From: Anammoximicrobium sp964645045
GTDB taxonomy: Bacteria; Planctomycetota; Planctomycetia; Pirellulales; Pirellulaceae
Length of the DNA stretch: 64,000 nt
NCBI GenBank assembly: GCA_964645045.1
Contig: CAZXYZ010000023.1
Coordinates: 49,634-113,633, forward strand
Reading direction: 5' to 3'
Positions 59,218 through 64,000 of the stretch are shown one piece after another (within the stretch, counting starts at the first letter, position 1; every line of letters starts with the position of its first letter). The translations under genes and the position numbers were made by a program. The notes beneath the pieces are model-generated. The model was not told the DNA's origin, did no database searches, and saw only the letters and a list, made by a program, of their open reading frames with translations.

Positions 59218-59802
59218 TTACCTGCTTACCACCGATCTTGCAGGACTGGACGCAGCGGCGTCGAGCTGCTGCAACAGCCGGCTTCCCAGCGACGCGAATT
59301 CGTCGAGGTCGACTCCCGCGGAACCCGCCGCCGGTGAATGCTCGCGCAGGCCCTGCAACAGTTGCTGTCCCTGCTGTACGTATTGGCGGATATCCGTCAG
59401 CAACCGTTCGTGTTCGACGATCTGTTCGTACCGGGCGGCCGCCTGGTGCAGTACTTCGATCAACTCGTCGGGATCCCACGGTTTGGTGATGTAGCGATAC
59501 AGGCCCACGTTGTTGATGGCGTCGACCACCGCCCGGATATCGGCATAGCCGGTGAACACGATCCGGATGGCTTCGGGATGCGCGTCCTTGACGCGGTGCA
59601 TCAATTGAACTCCGGTCATCTCCGGCATCCGCTGATCGGACATGATCACGTGAATCGGGTGCTGCTGCAGGATCTCCAGTGCCTGGGCGCCGCTTTCGGC
59701 GGTGTACAGTTCGAACTCGCGCCGCAACAACCCCTGCAGCGAAAACAGGATTTCCGGCTCGTCGTCCACCAACAGGATCGGATGCTTCTTGGCTGGGGTC
59801 AT
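59218..59802 (-). CDS. Response regulator (receiver domain) with helical C-terminus
   Basis: A 194-residue protein: a CheY-like receiver domain with D13/D14, the phosphorylated D56 in SDQRMPEMTG, T in VFTGYAD and K in ITKPWDPDEL, followed by about 70 helical residues (YEQIVEHERLLTDIRQYVQQGQQ) without a DNA-binding or enzyme domain. The receiver is of the RpfG/HD-GYP-associated type, but the HD-GYP part is absent. It overlaps the histidine-kinase gene by four bases (ATGA). Confidence 0.9.
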   Translation of the reverse strand: MTPAKKHPILLVDDEPEILFSLQGLLRREFELYTAESGAQALEILQQHPIHVIMSDQRMPEMTGVQLMHRVKDAHPEAIRIVFTGYADIRAVVDAINNVGLYRYITKPWDPDELIEVLHQAAARYEQIVEHERLLTDIRQYVQQGQQLLQGLREHSPAAGSAGVDLDEFASLGSRLLQQLDAAASSPARSVVSR

Positions 59803-61031
59803 GATTTCGTTCCCTGTGCCGGCTCGGAACTGAATGGAAGCCGGACGCGAAACAGGCTGCCGCGTCCGAGTTGACTGTCGACTTCGATGGCGCCGCCGTG
59901 GTCGCGGATGATACCGTAACAGATGGCCAACCCCAACCCCGCTCCACGCCCGACGGCCTTCGTCGTAAAGAACGGTTCGAACAGACGCGGCTTATGTTCT
60001 GGGGCGATCCCGCAGCCATGATCCAATACTTCGACGACGGCTTGCTCGCGTTCGATCGCCGTCCGCAATTCGATCGTTCCCCCGGGCTGACTGGCCTGGA
60101 TGGCATTCAGCAGCAGGTTGTGGAACACCTGATGGATCTTGCCGGGACGACAGACGACCAGGGGAAGCTGGCCGAAGCTGGTTTGCACGGCGAGTTGTTT
60201 TTCCTCGACGTCGCGGGCCAGGATTTCGAGCGTGGATGTCAAGGCCGCGTTCAGGTCCAATTCGTCCAATTCCGCCGAGTCCAAGCGGGCAAACTCGCGC
60301 AGATTTTGGACGATATTCCGGACGCGTCCGAGGCCTTCCAACGAGGCGGCGAACAGGTGGGGCAAGTTCTCCTCGATCCACGCCAGATCACTGGCGGCTT
60401 CGAGTTCGGCCACTTCGGCGGCCAAACGCGGGTCCTCCTGCGCCAGGACGTCTGTCCCCCGCCGATAGGCTCTCAGCACTTCGATCACGGACCGGACATC
60501 CCGGTTCAGCACGGCCAGATTGTTCGTGACATAGGCCACGGGATTGTTGATCTCGTGGGCCATGCCGGCCGCCAGTTGCCCCAGGCTGGCCAGTTTCTCG
60601 CTTTGCACCAGCGCCGCCTGCGTCATCCGCAACTGCCGATACTGTTCGGCCAACTTCAGTTCCAGTTCAATGATCCGCTGGCCTTCGCGCATCCGGACAC
60701 GCAGTTCATCCGAATCAAACGGCTTGGCCAGGAAATCGTCGGCGCCGGCATCCATCGCCGTCACCAAGTCTTCCTTTTCGGATTTCGCCGTGAGCAAGAT
60801 AATGTAGACGTAACTCGGCAGTTCACACTCGCGGATCCGACGGATCAGTTCCAGCCCATCCATTTCGGGCATCAGCCAGTCGGTCAGCACCAGCGGAAAG
60901 TGCTCGTGGCGGAACAGTTCCCAAGCCTGCGCGCCGTGCTCGGCTTCGGTCACCTCGTATTGCCACTTCTGCAGGGACGCCCGCAACAATCGCCGCGTCA
61001 TCAGGCTGTCTTCGACGATCAGAACTTTCAT
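59799..61031 (-). CDS. Receiver-histidine kinase hybrid
   Basis: A 410-residue cytoplasmic protein: an N-terminal receiver domain (phosphorylated D51 in LTDWLMPEMDG, K in LAKPFDSDEL), a short coiled coil, a HisKA dimerisation helix with H159 in GMAHEINNP, and a HATPase domain (NLLLNAIQAS, DHGCGIAP, GRGAGLGLAI). The receiver-first layout suggests that another kinase controls this one. It forms an operon with the receiver protein and the uncharacterised protein downstream. No signal peptide or membrane helix, so the input is internal. Confidence 0.92.
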   Translation of the reverse strand: MKVLIVEDSLMTRRLLRASLQKWQYEVTEAEHGAQAWELFRHEHFPLVLTDWLMPEMDGLELIRRIRECELPSYVYIILLTAKSEKEDLVTAMDAGADDFLAKPFDSDELRVRMREGQRIIELELKLAEQYRQLRMTQAALVQSEKLASLGQLAAGMAHEINNPVAYVTNNLAVLNRDVRSVIEVLRAYRRGTDVLAQEDPRLAAEVAELEAASDLAWIEENLPHLFAASLEGLGRVRNIVQNLREFARLDSAELDELDLNAALTSTLEILARDVEEKQLAVQTSFGQLPLVVCRPGKIHQVFHNLLLNAIQASQPGGTIELRTAIEREQAVVEVLDHGCGIAPEHKPRLFEPFFTTKAVGRGAGLGLAICYGIIRDHGGAIEVDSQLGRGSLFRVRLPFSSEPAQGTKS

Positions 61032-61229
61032 GGGTGCTGCATGTGAGTTGGTTGCGTCATCCGTCAGGTTCAGGCGTCAGCATCCACATCGGTGTTCGGA
61101 GCGGAGTCACTTGGCGCCAGTATATCCCCCACGCTCCTCTTGGACAAGCAAGTCCGGCTGCAGGATACCTCGCGGGAACCACAAGAACCATCCGCCAAGA
61201 GCCCCAGCGGCACGCAGGACGGCCGTGCG

Positions 61230-61569
61230 GTCGAAGACCTGTTGCGGCGCACGCACCTCCGCCCGATGGCCGGCAGCGGCTGGAAAGTCGTCATCATCAA
61301 CGAAGCCGACCGCATGACGCCGCAGGCCGAAGTGATGTGGCTGGACGGTTTGGAAAAGCTGCCGGCCAAGACGGTCGTCGTGTTCACCACCAACAATCTA
61401 CACAAGCTGACCGACCGCTTCGTCCGCCGCTGCGAAGTCCAGCGGTTCGACGCCACCAGCGACGAATTCCGCGACGGCATGGTGGACGTGGTTCGCCAGG
61501 TCTGGAAGCGGGAGACCGGGACCGACCTGGACACGATCCCGCAGGACCTCGGCAAGTTCGAGCTGGGCT
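61230..61569 (+). pseudogene. Clamp-loader-like AAA ATPase gene fragment
   Basis: About 113 codons of AAA-type sequence: VEDLLRRTHL, then VVIINEADRMT (Walker B region), VVVFTTNNLHKL (sensor 1) and RFVRRCEVQRF (position of the clamp-loader SRC-like motif). Walker A and the lid are missing on both sides. Upstream sequence in the frame and the downstream part overlapping intI do not continue the family. A gene broken at or near the integrase is the simplest reading. Confidence 0.6.
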
Positions 61570-61607
61570 CCCAGCCACCGCCCCACGGTCGAGGTCGCGC
61601 TGCAAGA

Positions 61608-62648
61608 TCACCGGCCCTCCGCGCCCGCTTGCCGCCGTTTCATCGCCGACGCCCAAAACCGGTCTACGGGACTCTTCACGGCGAAGGCATTCAGCCGCAA
61701 CACGTGCGTATAGATCTGCGTTGTCCGCACGTCCTCGTGCCCCAGCAGTTCCTGGACCGTGCGGATGTCCACACCGTCTGCCAACAAATGGGTGGCAAAC
61801 GAATGCCTAAACGTGTGGCATCCGGCGTGTTTCTGAATCCCCAGTTTGCGGACCGCTCCGCCCACGGCTTTCTGCAGGCAGGAGGGATCCAGGTGGTGAC
61901 GCCGCCAGGCACCACTGCGCGGATCCTTCGACGGTCCAGCGGCGGGAAACACGTACTGCCAGGCCAATTCGCGATCCAAGTTCGGGTACTTGCGGGCCAG
62001 CGCATAAGGCAGCTCCACGCCAGCGAACCCTTCCCGCACGGCCCGCTCATGCGCCTCGCGCACTTGAACCAAGTGCCGCTTCAGTGGCTCGACCGCCGCT
62101 TCCGGCAAAAGGGTCACACGATCCTTGTCCCCTTTGCCCTCGCGGACGATCACCTGCAGCCGGTCAAAGTCGACGTCCTTGACCCGCAAGCGAAAACACT
62201 CCATCAGCCGCAGTCCGCCGCCGTACAACAGCATGCCCATGAGCCAGCGAATGCCTTGAAGTTCCTCCACGACCGCCATCGCCTCTTCCGGCGTGAACAC
62301 CACCGGCAACCGCTTCGGCTTCTTGGCCCGCACGACATCGTCCAACCAACCGAAATCACGTTCCAACACCTCGCGGTACAGAAACAGCAACGCCGACAGG
62401 GCTTGGTTCTGCGTCGAGGCCGCAACATGGCCGTCGACCGCCAAATGTGTCAGGAAGTCGCCAACCTCCTTGGCACCCATCTCCAGAGGATGCCGAACGT
62501 GGTGAAAAAGGACAAACCGCCGAATCCAGTTCACGTACGCGTGCTCGGTGCTCAGCGCCAAGTGCCTCACTCGGCAACGTTGTCGCACCTGGTCCAACAA
62601 CTTCGGCTTCCCCGACTGAGCCACGGGCGTTTCTTGGGGCTGCGTCAT
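61608..62648 (-). CDS. intI: Integron-type tyrosine recombinase
   Basis: A 346-residue protein closely resembling IntI integrases. LSTEHAYVNWIRRFVLFHHVRHP opens the SAM-like domain; the catalytic residues R147 (GGGLRLME), HTFRH, LGHEDV and Y313 (QIYTHV) are present; and the IntI-specific insert is visible as KYPNLDRELAWQYVFP ... DPRSGAWRRHH. That insert distinguishes integron integrases from other tyrosine recombinases. They join attI and attC sites and capture gene cassettes. The gene reads away from the DNA at 62650-63880, where a cassette array would be expected. Its promoter region holds a LexA-box-like sequence. Not a known mobile class by eye. Confidence 0.92.
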   Translation of the reverse strand: MTQPQETPVAQSGKPKLLDQVRQRCRVRHLALSTEHAYVNWIRRFVLFHHVRHPLEMGAKEVGDFLTHLAVDGHVAASTQNQALSALLFLYREVLERDFGWLDDVVRAKKPKRLPVVFTPEEAMAVVEELQGIRWLMGMLLYGGGLRLMECFRLRVKDVDFDRLQVIVREGKGDKDRVTLLPEAAVEPLKRHLVQVREAHERAVREGFAGVELPYALARKYPNLDRELAWQYVFPAAGPSKDPRSGAWRRHHLDPSCLQKAVGGAVRKLGIQKHAGCHTFRHSFATHLLADGVDIRTVQELLGHEDVRTTQIYTHVLRLNAFAVKSPVDRFWASAMKRRQAGAEGR

Positions 62649-62760
62649 GACATGTCTCCCAGCGATCCTCGCCGAACGAGATCGGCTCGCCTGTGCGTTC
62701 TGCCACGAGCAGCCGCCGGCGGTCCGGCTCGTTCCGCACCATCAATTATGTACCGCCGTA

Positions 62761-62789
62761 TATGTACTGAACGCACAATCAGTTGTCAA
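62761..62789 (-). promoter_or_regulatory. intI promoter with LexA-box-like operator in the spacer
   Basis: On the minus strand: TTGACA (62784-62789), a 17-base spacer and TACATA (62761-62766). The spacer contains ACTG-N10-CAGT (62765-62784, TACTG...CAGTT on the plus strand), matching the CTG-N10-CAG core of the SOS box. It lies about 115 bases before the intI start. Binding would block the promoter; SOS control of intI is known in other integrons. Confidence 0.65.
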
Positions 62790-62897
62790 GCACCCCCGCA
62801 CCTTCCGCGCACAAAAATCGAAACAAAATTGTCGCTCGATTTTCTGGCGTCGTGCGGCTAGTCACGCCGGCCCCCCCTCTCGCGCCGGAACCTCGCG

Positions 62898-62904
62898 GTT
62901 AGGC
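62898..62904 (+). other. Possible attI crossover core
   Basis: GTTAGGC fits the GTTRRRY core at which integron integrases recombine and lies about 250 bases beyond the intI start on the expected side. A seven-base match is weak evidence. Confidence 0.25.
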
Positions 62905-63884
62905 CGCAAAAATCAGCCGCACAATCCCCAGGCCCACTTGGGGTGCTCAAGACGCAAGCCGCGTCGCGATCGCGGGTTCCACTCGCCGCTCACGCCCCGC
63001 CGGTTGCGCGTTATCCGGCCAAATGTCGGCGTCATAAAAAGCACCCCCATCAGACGGGTTCTCGTGAGGGATCCCAGACCGCCTCGGCTCGCGCGTTCTG
63101 CCGCCGGAACCGCCCGCAGAAAACGCTTGCCCAGTCAGGGGATAGCCGCCGTAACCGCTTGCCTCACAGGCTATTACGAACAAGACTTCGCCACCGGCCT
63201 TGGCGTATTCCGCCGCCGAAAACGGCCGTCTAATGCGCACAGCCATTCGACGTACCACCACAGGGGAGTCCTCCGCATGTTACGCGGCCCGCATAACACG
63301 CGTCCCCAATCGAAGGGAGTTCGCCGCAACAGCTTGCCAGACAGCCGCTTTTTCGCTAGGCTGATGACGCGGTCGATGAGCGTTCTGTGGCCAAAATCGC
63401 CGCAGTAACTAATTATTGGTGCCGTAGAATTAGAAGTTCGTCGCCAGACGTCCGGGGCCGCTGAAAAGTCCCGAACTCCAGAAACCGGAACTGAAAACAC
63501 AAAACCCAGGACGACAAAAAATGGGATGGCTTCCTCGGCTCTCTGAGCTGGTCCCCATTTTTCTGCCCTCGATCTTTTTGCCCACCGCTGCCGAACCGGT
63601 GCCTGACGACTGTGGCCCCCGGACGAAAGAGAACGTCCACCCCGGTCCTGGCTACGCTGCGGCAGACCGGCACTCCACGAAAAAGATTGCCGTCCGCCTG
63701 GCGATGCGGTAAGATGACCGTCGGCCGGCGGGGCGATGGTCGCCCACAGACAGACCGGCCGGCGACGAACCGGGGCGACGAACAAAATGTTGCAATCGAG
63801 CGGCGGTTAGGTCCAGCGGTGTGGTTGCCCTTGTCGTCGCCGCCGATTGAACATGGTCGTTCGGCGAGAAGGATACGATACTCA
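62905..63884. other. Region beyond intI without recognisable genes
   Basis: About 980 bases. No open frame shows a family, and I could not build a convincing attC site. GTTATCC (63010) and GTTACGC (63279) are the only other core-like sequences on this strand I noted. It may hold decayed cassettes or ordinary intergenic DNA. Confidence 0.4.
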
Positions 63885-64000
63885 ATGATCGGGAAACGAC
63901 GAAGGATGGTGACTTTGATTCCCGCAACCATCCTGCTGGGAACGGTGGCCGTATCGTTGATGAGTGCCGGGACGGCCGCATCGCCGCCGCAGGTCGCAAT
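63885..64000 (+). CDS. Start of an exported protein (cut by the window end)
   Basis: 38 codons are visible: a basic N-terminus (MIGKRRRM), a hydrophobic core (LIPATILLGTVAVSLM) and SAGTAAS, a typical Sec signal peptide. GAAGGA lies about 12 bases before the ATG at 63885; the in-frame ATG at 63906 is also possible. Nothing can be said of the mature protein. Confidence 0.55.
   Translation, partial: MIGKRRRMVTLIPATILLGTVAVSLMSAGTAASPPQVA

Noticed and set aside
61092..62861. A 589-codon plus-strand open frame covering the AAA fragment and the whole intI region
   Set aside because: Only codons at about 61230-61569 resemble a protein family. The rest is the antisense of intI, which has all catalytic residues on the other strand.
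63141..63285. An attC site between CCGTAAC (63149) and GTTACGC (63279)
   Set aside because: The outer boxes are roughly complementary and the length is in range, but the inner L-boxes do not pair, so I do not call it.

Overview
The window is about 64 kb of GC-rich DNA from a planctomycete, most likely of the Pirellulales type. The evidence is two pairs of PSCyt1/DUF1549/DUF1553 and DUF1501 genes, Tat-exported Gfo/Idh/MocA and FAD oxidoreductases, a sulfatase, URO-D-like and prolyl-oligopeptidase proteins, a fused ResB-CcsA protein, and many kinds of intergenic palindromic repeat that I recognise as typical of planctomycete genomes. I read motifs and translations by eye; nothing was searched or folded by computer.

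Layout. 1-7 kb: the end of a lipoate-protein ligase-like gene, a PSCyt1/DUF1549/DUF1553 + DUF1501 pair, and an acyl-carrier-protein/alpha-oxoamine-synthase fusion. 7-15 kb: an S12 serine hydrolase with an FAD oxidoreductase on the minus strand, then a plus-strand run of oxidoreductase, alpha/beta hydrolase and sulfatase that looks catabolic. 15-25 kb: an anti-sigma-like membrane protein, a DUF11-like repeat protein with a clear terminator, and two tandem MmeI-family restriction-modification genes. The second MmeI gene has lost its nuclease domain and is almost identical to the first over about 2 kb. 24-31 kb: a URO-D-like protein, a PTS EIIA-like protein and a three-gene ExbB/ExbD-type membrane motor operon. 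31-43 kb: an HTH protein with an acidic linker and membrane anchor, a lipoprotein, CcsBA, a prolyl oligopeptidase, a phosphodiesterase and a radical SAM enzyme.

43.8-49.5 kb is the most striking region. Four consecutive plus-strand genes encode a kinase-like/vWA protein, a degenerate formylglycine-generating-enzyme (C-type-lectin) fold protein, a protein resembling the GAP1 (GTPase-associated) family, and a zinc-ribbon GTPase with a C-terminal beta-helix. This resembles the GTPase-centred conflict systems predicted computationally in multicellular and social bacteria. The island lies between two related promoter/start sequences, next to a truncated retropepsin-like gene and an IS91-like transposase scrap.

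50-61 kb: a second PSCyt1/DUF1501 pair, a Gfo/Idh/MocA protein, a HEAT-repeat protein, ribokinase, and a tightly coupled two-component cluster. 61-64 kb: an integron-type integrase gene (intI) with a promoter whose spacer holds a LexA-box-like palindrome, beside a clamp-loader-like AAA gene fragment. No convincing cassette array is visible. The window ends in the signal peptide of another gene.

Palindromic repeats occur throughout. Several begin exactly at stop codons, one fills the whole gap between two convergent genes, and some are nested inside others.
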